A DNA stretch of 64,000 nt. Source: Elusimicrobiota bacterium (GTDB lineage Bacteria > Elusimicrobiota > Elusimicrobia > UBA1565 > UBA9628). The notes beneath the pieces were generated by a model that was not told where the DNA came from, did no database searches, and was given only the letters and a program-made list of their open reading frames with translations. This document shows positions 30,428-38,581 of the stretch, one piece after another (the first letter of the stretch is position 1; each line of letters opens with the position of its first letter). Where the stretch lies: the NCBI GenBank assembly GCA_016218545.1, contig JACRDQ010000044.1, forward strand, positions 62,001 through 126,000, read 5' to 3'. The position numbers and the translations under genes are program-made.

Positions 30428-32464
30428 ATGAGGAAATCGACACTTTTTTTCTTGGCGATCTGCGCCATCGGACCCTGGGCAGGGGCTTCGGAGGTGCGCG
30501 TCCGGACCAAGGCTGGCGGTCAAGCCGGGGTCGCCGGAACGGTTGCCTCGTCAGCAGGGTCTGCGGCCGGAGCCCCGGCCAGGGTCGACCTGAGCGTCCC
30601 TTCGCTCGGGCCGGGGTCCTTGGCCGCTCCAGGGGCTCCTGAGTTGCGGCTGGACGTCGAGGCAGGCGAGGGCTTAGGGGCGCTCCCGATGCTGGGCGAC
30701 CTGCCCGCGGTGGTGCCTTCCGCCATCCCGGCCGAGGTCTCCGGCGGGGCATCCTCCCTCCACGGTGTCGCGGCCGAGCCCGGCTCGGAACAGGCAGGCG
30801 CGGCTGCCCCGGCCCAGGAAGGCGGCGCGCCCGGGGCCGAGAGCGAGGAGAGCGGGGTCTCGGCCGGGCAGGTCATGTTCGATGCTGCCGCGGTCTCGCC
30901 CAAGCAAGGCGCGTCGGCGCCTGCGGGTCTTTGGCAGCGCTTCAAGGCGTACCTCAGGCCGGACCTGATCCCTGCCTGGCCCGGCAAGGGCGGGGATGTC
31001 GTGAGGCTGGCCGGCACGACCTATCGGCTGGAGAGGAGGATCGGGGAGAGCCACGTCTCGACCGTGTGGAGCGTCACGGGCGATCCGAAGGCGGTGGTCA
31101 AGCTCATCCGGCCCGAGTTCGCCGGAGACGGCCACTACGGCCGCGAGGTGGAGGCCCTCGAGGCCCTGGCGCACACCGGGATCAGCCACGCCCGCCTTCG
31201 CGCCGCCAGCCCTGACGGGCTGGTCCTGGTCAAGGATTTCGTCGAAGGCGAATCCCTGGGGCAGGTCGCGAGCCGCGGGGAGATGCGGCCCGGCCGCTTG
31301 AGCGCCCTGGCGGCCATGGCTGCCGAGCTCCTGTCCATCGGCTACACCGCTGACCTGGCTCCGGCCAACCTGGTCTTCGACCGGTGGACGACCCGCTGGA
31401 GCCTGGTGGATGCCGGCGGCTTCAAGCCTGGAGGGGCCGCGGACGTCCTGAGCCAGCTCTGGAGCGACGACCTCTTCGGGCGCAAGCCAGGCGACCGGGA
31501 GGCCGCCAAGCTGCGCTTCCTGACGAACCTGCGCGTGCGCCTGGGGCCCGCGTCAGCCGCGTGGAAGGAGATCGTGCGTCACGCGGACCGGATACCCGGC
31601 CTCAGGAAGGCGCTCGAGGAACTCGCCCGGTTCGACGCCGAGCGGCCTCCGCCCAAGGTCGTATTCGCATCCGAGCCCGAGGACGCCGCGGTCTCGGACC
31701 GGATGGTCTCTTACCGTGAGGTCGAGGCGCGTCTGGGCTTCGACCCCATGAGGGCCGAGAACAGGCAGCGCCTCCATCTCGACGACCAGGGCAAGCTCAA
31801 CACCGAGATCACCAAGATCGAGCCGCCGGGCCGCCGGCCCATGGTGGTCAAGCTGGCTGACCGGGACATCATCCGCAGGGAGCTGGCCACGCGCCGCATC
31901 GTGCGGCGGTGGTTCTCCCGGTATTTCGCGACTCCGGCCAGCCTGGGCTGGGGAGACGGCATGGTCATGGAGTTCTCCGACGGCTCGATGTCCTACGCGG
32001 GCTCCAGGCTGGACCTGCCTTCGCGCGTGGCCTTCGCCATCCTGGCGCACAGCTTCGGCTTGAGCGACGTCAACCCGGGCAACGTCTTCTACCGCGGCCA
32101 GGACCGGGCCGTGCTCATCGATTTCGAGCAGTCCCTCAGCGAGGTTCGGCCCCACTTCGGCAGACTCAGCATCGACAGCGTCGTCTCGGAGCTGCCGTGG
32201 ATGGCGCCGTCGGGCGGCAACCGGGTCCAGGACTATCTGCCGGCCATCGCGGAGTGGAGGAAGGTCTTCGCCAGGCAGGAGAGCCAGAAGGCGCTGGAGG
32301 ACATCCTGCTGGAGAGCGGCTTCTCCAGGGCCGAGATGCCGGGCCTGCTGGCGGCGTTCCGGCGCAACGTGAGCTTGTTGGAGCTGTCGGTCCTGGCCGA
32401 CGTGGAATACGTCAACGCCTATGCGGACGGGATGCGCCCTACAGGGCGGCCTTCATATCCTTGA
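30428..32464 (+). CDS. Exported protein with two kinase-like folds
   Basis: 678 residues. A signal peptide (MRKSTLFFLAICAIGPWAG) is followed by about 150 residues of Ala/Gly/Pro-rich linker. The first kinase-like fold (about 190-360) has TYRLERRIGESHVSTVW (glycine-loop position), a VVKL lysine, a catalytic-loop-like TADLAPANLVFD and VDAGGF in place of DFG. The second (about 430-640) has MVVKL, LSDVNPGNVFY and LIDFEQS in place of DFG. Both keep the lysine, loop Asp/Asn and metal Asp positions, so activity is possible. Kinase-like folds behind a signal peptide are rare because ATP is scarce outside the cytoplasm. The last 26 bp overlap the convergent PC4-like gene. Function unknown. Confidence 0.7.
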   Translation: MRKSTLFFLAICAIGPWAGASEVRVRTKAGGQAGVAGTVASSAGSAAGAPARVDLSVPSLGPGSLAAPGAPELRLDVEAGEGLGALPMLGDLPAVVPSAIPAEVSGGASSLHGVAAEPGSEQAGAAAPAQEGGAPGAESEESGVSAGQVMFDAAAVSPKQGASAPAGLWQRFKAYLRPDLIPAWPGKGGDVVRLAGTTYRLERRIGESHVSTVWSVTGDPKAVVKLIRPEFAGDGHYGREVEALEALAHTGISHARLRAASPDGLVLVKDFVEGESLGQVASRGEMRPGRLSALAAMAAELLSIGYTADLAPANLVFDRWTTRWSLVDAGGFKPGGAADVLSQLWSDDLFGRKPGDREAAKLRFLTNLRVRLGPASAAWKEIVRHADRIPGLRKALEELARFDAERPPPKVVFASEPEDAAVSDRMVSYREVEARLGFDPMRAENRQRLHLDDQGKLNTEITKIEPPGRRPMVVKLADRDIIRRELATRRIVRRWFSRYFATPASLGWGDGMVMEFSDGSMSYAGSRLDLPSRVAFAILAHSFGLSDVNPGNVFYRGQDRAVLIDFEQSLSEVRPHFGRLSIDSVVSELPWMAPSGGNRVQDYLPAIAEWRKVFARQESQKALEDILLESGFSRAEMPGLLAAFRRNVSLLELSVLADVEYVNAYADGMRPTGRPSYP

Positions 32465-32888
32465 GGAACACGATGGACTGGGCCAGCCCGGAGTAGGGGA
32501 TGCGGACGCCTTTCTTGGACCAGCCCTCGTAGTTGATGTCCTGGACCCATTCGCGCAGGTCGATGCCGGTCGTGTCCCGGTAGATGGTGATGCGCACCAC
32601 GAGGGTGACCCCGGCCTTCTTGGGCAGGCGGGCGAGCTCCTGGTCCTGGAGGGTATCCGGGTTCTCCGGGAGTTTGGAGAGGGCCGTCAGGACGCCGTCG
32701 AGGAGGGCCTGGTTGAGGGTGACCCCGGCCTTGGTGGGGCCGGTGTAGTTCTTGCGGCGGACGAAGGTCCGGATGGAGCCGTAGCGGTGCCCGCGGTACT
32801 CGTCGATGTAGTACTTGAGCTCGGAATCATCCGTCAGGGGGACGGAACCGATCTCTTTGAGGGGCTTGAACTGCGGGGCATCGGCCAT
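32439..32888 (-). CDS. Protein with two PC4/p15-like single-strand DNA-binding repeats
   Basis: 149 residues from ATG 32888, with GGAGGA 3 nt upstream. Residues about 20-80 (YYIDEYRGHRYGSIRTFVRR, then TKAGVTLNQALLDGVL) and about 95-145 (VVRITIYRDTTGIDLREWV, then SKKGVRIPYSGLAQSI) each resemble the PC4/p15 (YdbC) fold: beta strands with an IR-x-F/W strand, then K-x-G-V-x-[LI] and a helix. PC4-like proteins bind single-stranded nucleic acid in transcription or repair and usually have one such domain per chain acting as a dimer, so a tandem copy could act as a monomer. The assignment is by motif resemblance only. Confidence 0.6.
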   Translation of the reverse strand: MADAPQFKPLKEIGSVPLTDDSELKYYIDEYRGHRYGSIRTFVRRKNYTGPTKAGVTLNQALLDGVLTALSKLPENPDTLQDQELARLPKKAGVTLVVRITIYRDTTGIDLREWVQDINYEGWSKKGVRIPYSGLAQSIVFLKDMKAAL

Positions 32889-32930
32889 GGTTCCTCCGGG
32901 AGCGCCGTTCCATAGTCTACCATATAAACA

Positions 32931-32936
32931 TATAAT
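32931..32936 (+). promoter_or_regulatory. -10 box of the CNNM-CBS-EIIA gene
   Basis: A perfect TATAAT lies in a strongly AT-rich stretch, ending 21 nt before the ATG at 32958. The same stretch must also hold the opposing promoter of the PC4-like gene. Confidence 0.5.
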
Positions 32937-32957
32937 GTATAACATGGGCCCGGCGGA

Positions 32958-34472
32958 ATGATCACCCTCCTGCTTTTCGTTTCGCTGCTGCTCATCGTCA
33001 TCAACGGCGCCTTCGTCTGGGTCGAGTTCGCCCTGGTCCGGGTGCGGCCCTCCCGCATCGAGATGCTCGCCCGCCACGGCGGCAAGCGCGCCATCCAGGC
33101 CCAAGAGGTCCTCGCGCGCCTCGACGTCTACCTTGCGGCCATCCAGCTCGGCATCTCGGTCTGCTCCCTGGCGCTGGGCTGGATCGGAGAGCCTGCCATC
33201 GCCAAGATCCTGACCGGAGGCTTCCAGTCCCTCCCGTTCGAGTTGAGCCCCAAGGTCATCCACCTCATCTCCTTCAGCCTGGCCCTGGCCCTGCTCACCT
33301 TCTCTCATATCGTGCTGGGCGAGCTCGTGCCCAGGTCCATCGGCATCCAGTTGGCAGAGGCCACCGCGCTCTGGTCGGCCTTCCCGCTGAAGGTCTTCAA
33401 CATGGTCATGCGCGCCCCGGTCGCGTTCATGGCCTTCTGCTCCGTGTCTCTCCTGAGGTTCATGGGCTTCAAGGCCGCGGCCGAGTCCGAGTCCATCGTG
33501 ACCGAGGAGGAGATGCGCATCCTGCTGGGCGAGACGCAGGAGAAGGGGACCCTGCCGTTCGAGCGGCTCATGCTGCTGGAGAACCTCTTCGATTTCGGCG
33601 GCACCAAGGCCGGCGAGGTGATGACCCCGCTGGAGAAGGCCACGGTCCTGTCCCTGGCCAAGCCCTGGGCGGAGAACCTTGAGGTCATCAGGTCCCGCCG
33701 TTTCTCGCGCTACCCGCTCTGCGAGGACGGGCCGGAGAGCATCGTGGGCATGGTCCACGTCAAGGACCTGCTCCTCAGGGCCGCGGCCGTGGCCGAGCCC
33801 GACCTCAGGAGCCTGCGCCGGGACCTCGCGGAGGTCAAGGACTCCGACCCCATCGAGAAGCTCCTGAAGGTCTTCCCGGACAAGGGCGTGCACCTGTCCC
33901 TGGTCAAGAACGCGGCGGGCAAGCCCGTGGGGCTCCTCAGCCTGGAGGACATCATCGAGGAGCTGGTGGGGGAGGTGCATGACGAGTTCGACCTGCCCGC
34001 GGCCTGGTCGCTCTCCGGCCTGGTGGTGCCCGGGGCCGTGGCGGTCGCCATGCAGGCCCCGGACCGGGAATCGGTCATCACCCAGCTCCTTGAGAAGCTC
34101 CATGCCGCGGTCCCCGAGCTCGACGTGAAGGAGACCTTCAAGCTCATCTGGGACCGCGAGACCAAGTTTTCCAGCGGCGTGGGTCGCGGCATCGCGGTCC
34201 CCCACGCGCGCCTGCCCGTGCTCACGCGCCCCATCGTGGCCCTGGGGCGCTTCGCCAAGCCCGTCCCGTTCCCGGCGCCAGACGCGGCTCCGGTGCGCCT
34301 CGTGTTCCTCATCCTGACCCCGGCGTCTACGCCCATCCTCCAGCTCAAGATCCTCCAGCGCATCGCTTCCCTGGGGACCAATGAGAACCTCCGCCGCAAG
34401 CTCCTGCGCGCCAAGAGCGCGGAGCACCTGTTGGAACTCCTGCGCACCGCGGACACGATGCTCGCCGTCTGA
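32958..34472 (+). CDS. CNNM/CorB-type membrane protein fused to a PTS EIIA-like (PtsN) domain
   Basis: 504 residues. Residues 1-180 form the DUF21/CNNM membrane domain (four hydrophobic segments, ISVCSLALGWIGEPAIA, VLGELVPRSIGI). Residues about 195-335 form a CBS pair (EVMTPLEKATVLSL, RFSRYPLC, LLSLEDIIEELVGEVHDEF), as in Mg2+/Co2+ transport-associated CorB/CorC/HlyC proteins. Instead of the usual CorC_HlyC domain, residues about 350-500 look like a PTS EIIA type 2 (PtsN) domain with the phospho-acceptor histidine in GIAVPHARL (about 416). The fusion suggests control of ion transport by phosphorylation or by nitrogen/potassium status, but this is inference. rlmN follows after 31 bp. Confidence 0.82.
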   Translation: MITLLLFVSLLLIVINGAFVWVEFALVRVRPSRIEMLARHGGKRAIQAQEVLARLDVYLAAIQLGISVCSLALGWIGEPAIAKILTGGFQSLPFELSPKVIHLISFSLALALLTFSHIVLGELVPRSIGIQLAEATALWSAFPLKVFNMVMRAPVAFMAFCSVSLLRFMGFKAAAESESIVTEEEMRILLGETQEKGTLPFERLMLLENLFDFGGTKAGEVMTPLEKATVLSLAKPWAENLEVIRSRRFSRYPLCEDGPESIVGMVHVKDLLLRAAAVAEPDLRSLRRDLAEVKDSDPIEKLLKVFPDKGVHLSLVKNAAGKPVGLLSLEDIIEELVGEVHDEFDLPAAWSLSGLVVPGAVAVAMQAPDRESVITQLLEKLHAAVPELDVKETFKLIWDRETKFSSGVGRGIAVPHARLPVLTRPIVALGRFAKPVPFPAPDAAPVRLVFLILTPASTPILQLKILQRIASLGTNENLRRKLLRAKSAEHLLELLRTADTMLAV

Positions 34473-34488
34473 GCCCGGTCCACTCTTG

Positions 34489-34494
34489 TATAAT
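34489..34494 (+). promoter_or_regulatory. -10 box of rlmN
   Basis: A perfect TATAAT ends 9 nt before ATG 34504. GAAAGGGAC lies between them and could act as a ribosome site if transcription comes from upstream, but a start from this box would give a leaderless mRNA. Confidence 0.55.
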
Positions 34495-34503
34495 GAAAGG
34501 GAC

Positions 34504-35604
34504 ATGGACTGGGAGAAGGCGCTCCTGACCCTCAAAGCCCGCAAGGCGGACCCCTATCGGGGCCGTCAGCTGGCGCGCGCCGTCTTCCAGGGAGCGGCCG
34601 CCTCCTACGCCGAGGTGAAGGTCCTGCCGGCGGACCTCAGGCAGGCCCTCGAGGCCGAGGTGCCTCTCCTGAGCTCGTCGGAGGCCGCGGTCGCGCGCTC
34701 CGAGGACGGCACGGTCAAGACCCTGCTCGACCTGGCCGGGGGCGGCCAGGTCGAGACCGTGCTCATGCGGCCCTCTCCCCTGCGGTGGACCGCCTGCATC
34801 TCCACGCAGACCGGCTGCGCCATCGGGTGCTCGTTCTGCGCCACGGGCAAGACCGGGCCGGGCCGGAGCCTGACGCCGGAGGAGATCACGGACCAGGTGC
34901 TCTACTGGCGGCAGTTCCTGCGGCGCGAGGCCCCGGGAGAACGCCTGGGCAACATCGTCTACATGGGCATGGGCGAGCCTTTCCTCGACTACGAGGGGTT
35001 CGCCGCGAGTCTCCGGATCCTCCTCGACCAGGGGCTCTTCGGCATCGGGGCCCGGCACATCTCGGTCTCGACCGCGGGCCTGGTCCCGCAGATGGAGCGC
35101 TTCGCCGCGGATTTCCCTCAGGTCAACCTCGCCGTGTCCCTGCACGCGGCCAACGACGGACTCCGCGACCGTCTCGTGCCCATCAACAGGAAGTATCCGC
35201 TGGCGGTCCTGGCGGGCACGCTCAAGACGGTGTTCACGCTCCATCAGCGCAAGGTCTTCCTGGAGTACGTGGTCCTCGAGGGGGAGAACGATTCCGCCAA
35301 GGACGCGGCGGACCTGGCGGCCTTCGTGAGGTCCGTGGACGCGGGACTCCTGCACGTCAACCTCCTCGCCCACAACCCCGGCGTCCCCTCGCCCAAGGGC
35401 TCCTCCAGCGCCCCCGCCCAGGGCTCTTTGGCCGAGCCTCCCCGGTCCGCCCCTCCCGCGGACCCTGAGACCAGGCGCTTCCAGGGCTATCTCAAGGAGT
35501 TGGGCATCATCTGCACGGTCCGCCAGAGCTTCGGCCGGGACATCGACGCTGCCTGCGGCCAGCTGGCGGCGCGGAGCCGCGCCATCGACAAGGAGAAGGA
35601 ATGA
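34504..35604 (+). CDS. rlmN: Dual-specificity 23S rRNA A2503/tRNA A37 C2-methyltransferase
   Basis: 366 residues. RlmN is a radical SAM enzyme that methylates C2 of adenosine 2503 in 23S rRNA and A37 of some tRNAs. The cluster motif CAIGCSFC (C105, C109, C112) is CxxxCxxC, preceded by WTACISTQTG. VYMGMGEPFLDYE, ISVSTAGLVP and LAVSLHAAND are family hallmarks, and the C-terminal catalytic cysteine region VRQSFGRDIDAACGQL is intact. A Ser/Pro/Ala-rich insertion of about 25 residues (about 297-322) lies between NLLAHNPG and RRFQGYL, longer than the usual loop. The stop overlaps the next gene (ATGA). Confidence 0.96.
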   Translation: MDWEKALLTLKARKADPYRGRQLARAVFQGAAASYAEVKVLPADLRQALEAEVPLLSSSEAAVARSEDGTVKTLLDLAGGGQVETVLMRPSPLRWTACISTQTGCAIGCSFCATGKTGPGRSLTPEEITDQVLYWRQFLRREAPGERLGNIVYMGMGEPFLDYEGFAASLRILLDQGLFGIGARHISVSTAGLVPQMERFAADFPQVNLAVSLHAANDGLRDRLVPINRKYPLAVLAGTLKTVFTLHQRKVFLEYVVLEGENDSAKDAADLAAFVRSVDAGLLHVNLLAHNPGVPSPKGSSSAPAQGSLAEPPRSAPPADPETRRFQGYLKELGIICTVRQSFGRDIDAACGQLAARSRAIDKEKE

Positions 35605-36101
35605 CCGAACAACGACGCGACTTCGGGCCGCCGTCCCGGGACCTCAAGGACCGGCCCTCGCGGGCCCGGTACGAGAAGGTCCGGGCCGGGCTCGAGCTCA
35701 AGAGCCGCCGTCGCACTCCCAAGGCCGACCGCCTGATGGTCGAGGTGGTCGAGGCCCTCTGGGACGATTTCTCGGACAACCCCTACTCGGGCTGCGGCTT
35801 CCACATCCTCTCCGAGGACGCCTCGACCGCGGCGCCCGGGCACCGCCGGGGCAAGCTGCCCGAGCTCTCGCTCGACGCGGCAGGGGTGGTGGGCCGCGCC
35901 GTGGCAGGCCGCTGCTCGGCGCGGGCATCCGACGCGGGCCTCTCCCGGATCGCGGTGCCGGTCTTCGACAGCGAGGACCGGCTCTGGGCCGTGCTGGAGG
36001 CGGCCAGCGCCAAGCCGGACGCTTTCGACGACATGGACGCCCGCTGGCTGGAGAGGATCGTCAAGGTCTTCCGGCTCACCCAAAGAGTTGGGGGCGGCTG
36101 A
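35601..36101 (+). CDS. GAF-domain protein resembling free-methionine-(R)-sulfoxide reductase
   Basis: 166 residues, start codon overlapping the rlmN stop. The N-terminal 45 residues are basic and probably disordered (PSRDLKDRPSRARYEKVR). From about 55 on, the fold resembles a GAF domain of the fRMsr type: YSGCGFHILSED, AAGVVGRAVAG, RIAVPVFDSEDRLWAVLEA and FDDMDARWLERIV parallel the family's strands and last helix. The catalytic cysteines of true fRMsr are not seen at their usual places, so it is more likely a ligand-binding GAF protein. Its mRNA ends in a perfect terminator overlapping the stop codon. Confidence 0.6.
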   Translation: MTEQRRDFGPPSRDLKDRPSRARYEKVRAGLELKSRRRTPKADRLMVEVVEALWDDFSDNPYSGCGFHILSEDASTAAPGHRRGKLPELSLDAAGVVGRAVAGRCSARASDAGLSRIAVPVFDSEDRLWAVLEAASAKPDAFDDMDARWLERIVKVFRLTQRVGGG

Positions 36102-36121
36102 TGTCAGCCGCCCCCTGGTTG
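36090..36121 (+). terminator. Strong rho-independent terminator overlapping the GAF gene stop
   Basis: GGGGGCGGCTG (36090-36100) pairs perfectly with 36105-36115 around an ATGT loop, followed by TGGTTGTGTGTG. The TGA stop (36099-36101) is inside the hairpin. Confidence 0.8.
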
Positions 36122-36223
36122 TGTGTGCCTGTTGTCGTGCGTTCTGGCGCCTAAGCTGTTGTCCGCCTTGCATCAAGAGTATAAGCCAGCCGTGTCACGG
36201 AATTGTTGCGTGAAGAGGGCCCT

Positions 36224-37654
36224 ATGAGAAGACTTCCCGCACCGGTCTCCCGTCCCCCGGCCGTGGCCGGGCAGTTCTATCCCGGAAGTCCCAAGGAGCT
36301 CGACGCGAGGGTCGCGGGCCTGCTGGCGGCGGCGCCCCGGCGCGAGGCCGGCGACGTGGTGGCCCTGCTGAGCCCCCACGCCGGGTACGACTACTCGGGG
36401 TCCACCGCGGCCGCCGCGTACCGAGCCCTGCCCAAGGGGGCGTTCGACTCCGTGGTGGTCGTGGGCGCCGGGCACCGCAGGGCCGTGAAGGGGGCGGCTT
36501 TCTACGCCGGCGAGTACCGCTGTTCCACGGGAGGGCTCCCCTTCGACGCCGAGTTGGCCCAGCGGCTGATGGAGGAGTCGGACCTCATCGAGCCGGACAA
36601 CCGGGCGCATGAGGGCGAGCATTCGGTGGAGGTCCAGGTCCCCTTCATCATCAGGACCCTGGGCCCCGTGCGGGCCGTCTGCATGGTCATGAATACGGGG
36701 GAGCTCGACGACGCCCTCAAGGTGGGTCGGGCGTTGGCCGCCTCTCTCAAGGGCCGCAGGACGCTCCTGGTAGCATCGACCGACCTCTCGCATTTCCCCA
36801 GCGCCGCGGGGGCGGAGCTCGCGGACCCGACCACGCTCGAGGCCCTCGCCACACTGGACCCTGCCGTGTTCTGGCGCTCCAACGAGCTCCTCTTGGACGC
36901 CGGGCTTCGGGGCCTAGACACGACCTGCTGCGGCGCGGCCGGGACCGCGGCCGTGCTGGCCGCGGCCAGGGACCTGGGTGCTGCGGCCATGCGGACGCTG
37001 GAGCTGACGCACTCCGGAAAGGTCACCGGGGAGGAGGATTCCCAGCGGGTGGTCGGCTACGCGGCCGCGGCGTTCGTACGGGGCGGGCTGGACGGGAGAC
37101 GGCCGCTCGCGGAGTCCGAGCGCGCGGCGCTCCTGGCGGAGGCCCGAGGGGCCATCAAGGCCCGGCTTTCCAGGGAGAAGGCGGGGAATGGAGGGCTCTC
37201 CGCGTTGTCCAGGCTCAACCTCCCAGGGGCTGCGTTCGTGACCATCACGGAGGCGGACGGTGAGCTCCGGGGCTGCATCGGGGATCTCGAGCCGCGGCAG
37301 ACCCTGCTCGATTCCGTGCGCCGCAACGCCGCGGCCGCGGCGTTTGCGGACCCGCGCTTCCCGGCCCTCACGGCCGCGGAGCTCGAATCGGTCCGCGTCG
37401 AGGTGTCGGTGCTCTCCCCCAAGAGGACCGCGCATTGGAGCGAGGTCCGCCCCGGCGACGGCGTGGTCATTGAGAGGAACGGCCGCGGGGGGGTGTTCCT
37501 GCCCCAGGTGTGGGAGAAGCTCCCGGACCCCCGCGAATTCCTCGAGGTCCTGTGCTCGCAGAAGGCGGGGCTGTCGAAGGACGCCTACCGCCTGCCCGGG
37601 ACCGTGCTCAGGATCTTTTCCGTGGAAAAGATGGCGGAAATGGGAAAAAAATAG
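36224..37654 (+). CDS. Fused Memo-family/AMMECR1-family protein (AmmeMemoRadiSam system B-A)
   Basis: 476 residues from ATG 36224 (GAGGG upstream; an in-frame TTG at 36203 is less likely). Residues 1-275 match the Memo/AmmB family: PPAVAGQFYPGSPKEL, LLSPHAGYDYSG, VVVGAGHR, EHSVEVQVPFI and STDLSHFP, a fold related to extradiol dioxygenases. Residues about 290-470 match AMMECR1/AmmA, with the hallmark LRGCIGDLEP (about 348) and GVFLPQVWEKLPDP. Fusions of the two are known and are usually encoded with a radical SAM partner (AmmS); no such gene is within this window. The biochemical role is not settled. It follows a strong terminator, so it starts a new transcript. Confidence 0.93.
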   Translation: MRRLPAPVSRPPAVAGQFYPGSPKELDARVAGLLAAAPRREAGDVVALLSPHAGYDYSGSTAAAAYRALPKGAFDSVVVVGAGHRRAVKGAAFYAGEYRCSTGGLPFDAELAQRLMEESDLIEPDNRAHEGEHSVEVQVPFIIRTLGPVRAVCMVMNTGELDDALKVGRALAASLKGRRTLLVASTDLSHFPSAAGAELADPTTLEALATLDPAVFWRSNELLLDAGLRGLDTTCCGAAGTAAVLAAARDLGAAAMRTLELTHSGKVTGEEDSQRVVGYAAAAFVRGGLDGRRPLAESERAALLAEARGAIKARLSREKAGNGGLSALSRLNLPGAAFVTITEADGELRGCIGDLEPRQTLLDSVRRNAAAAAFADPRFPALTAAELESVRVEVSVLSPKRTAHWSEVRPGDGVVIERNGRGGVFLPQVWEKLPDPREFLEVLCSQKAGLSKDAYRLPGTVLRIFSVEKMAEMGKK

Positions 37655-37660
37655 GATAAT
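37655..37660 (+). promoter_or_regulatory. -10-like box of the zinc-ribbon gene
   Basis: GATAAT ends 9 nt before ATG 37670; there is no Shine-Dalgarno sequence. The spacing fits a leaderless start. Confidence 0.45.
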
Positions 37661-37669
37661 ACCCCTATC

Positions 37670-38581
37670 ATGGCGTTCTCCCGCGAGATCCTGACCTCCC
37701 TCCTGTCCCTGCAGGAGAAGGATTCCTCCCTCGACCACCTGGCCGCGGAGATCGCCAAGGTCCCGGCCGAGATCAAGACGCTCCGGGACGCGCTCGCGGC
37801 CGAGAAGGCCCTCCTCGACACGGTCAAGGGCCGGATCGCCGAGTTCGAGAAGCGCAAGAAGGAGCACGAGCTCGACCTGGCCTCCAAGGAGGAGGCGGTC
37901 CGCAAGCATCAGAAGGACCTCAACCAGATCAAGACGAACGACGCTTTCAAGGCCCTCCAGCATGAGATCGACAACGCCCGAGCCGAGGGCAACGCCATCG
38001 AGACCAAGATCCTCGAGATCATGGAGCAGCTCGACGCCTGTCGCGGCGAGGACAAGAAGGTCCAGGGCGAGCTCAAGGCCCTCGAGGGCAAGGCCAGCGC
38101 CGAGATCGGGGCCCTCGAGACCAAGCTGAAGGTCCTTGAGGCCCGGCACGCCCAGGAGAAGACGGTGCGCGACGAGGCCTCGGCCTCCATCGACCCCGAC
38201 GTCCTGAAAGCCTACGGCCACATCCGCAGCCGCGGCAAGCTCGACGCCATCGTCCCGGTCCGCGACGGCTCGTGCGGCTCCTGCCAGATGAGGCTTTCTC
38301 CGCACGTCGTGGTCGAGGCGACCAAGATCAAGTCCCTCGTCTTCTGCGAGAGCTGCCAGCGCCTTATCTACCGGCCCGAGGCCCTGGCCGCGCCCGGTGT
38401 TGCTGGCGCGGCCGTGCCGCCTCCGCCTGGATGGGAGAGCGGCCTGGCCGCCAAGCCCAAGGACGATGCCGCACCCATTTCGGAGACGGCCGGGGGGCCG
38501 CTCCCTGATGCCGAAGGTCGTGATTCCTCTCGGCGTCAGGGGGAGGAACTTCCGAACTCCACAGAGCGCGGCGCCTGCTGA
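37670..38581 (+). CDS. Coiled-coil C4 zinc-ribbon protein (CT398/DUF164-like)
   Basis: 303 residues. Residues about 5-190 form one long coiled-coil hairpin (KVPAEIKTLRDALAAEKALL ending in EARHAQEKTVRDEAS). A C4 zinc ribbon follows: C202 and C205 in SCGSCQMRL, C226 and C229 in FCESCQRLIYR. This is the layout of the CT398/DUF164 family, proposed to act in secretion or transcription-related complexes. Residues after about 240 are Pro/Ala-rich with no pattern, and the last ~33 codons lie inside the RNase P RNA gene. The true C-terminus is therefore doubtful, although no earlier in-frame stop exists. Confidence 0.85.
   Translation: MAFSREILTSLLSLQEKDSSLDHLAAEIAKVPAEIKTLRDALAAEKALLDTVKGRIAEFEKRKKEHELDLASKEEAVRKHQKDLNQIKTNDAFKALQHEIDNARAEGNAIETKILEIMEQLDACRGEDKKVQGELKALEGKASAEIGALETKLKVLEARHAQEKTVRDEASASIDPDVLKAYGHIRSRGKLDAIVPVRDGSCGSCQMRLSPHVVVEATKIKSLVFCESCQRLIYRPEALAAPGVAGAAVPPPPGWESGLAAKPKDDAAPISETAGGPLPDAEGRDSSRRQGEELPNSTERGAC

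Noticed and set aside
33305..34544. Minus-strand extension of the PC4-like gene up to 34544
   Set aside because: It is antisense to the CNNM-CBS-EIIA gene; the ATG at 32888 with GGAGGA just upstream is the credible start.
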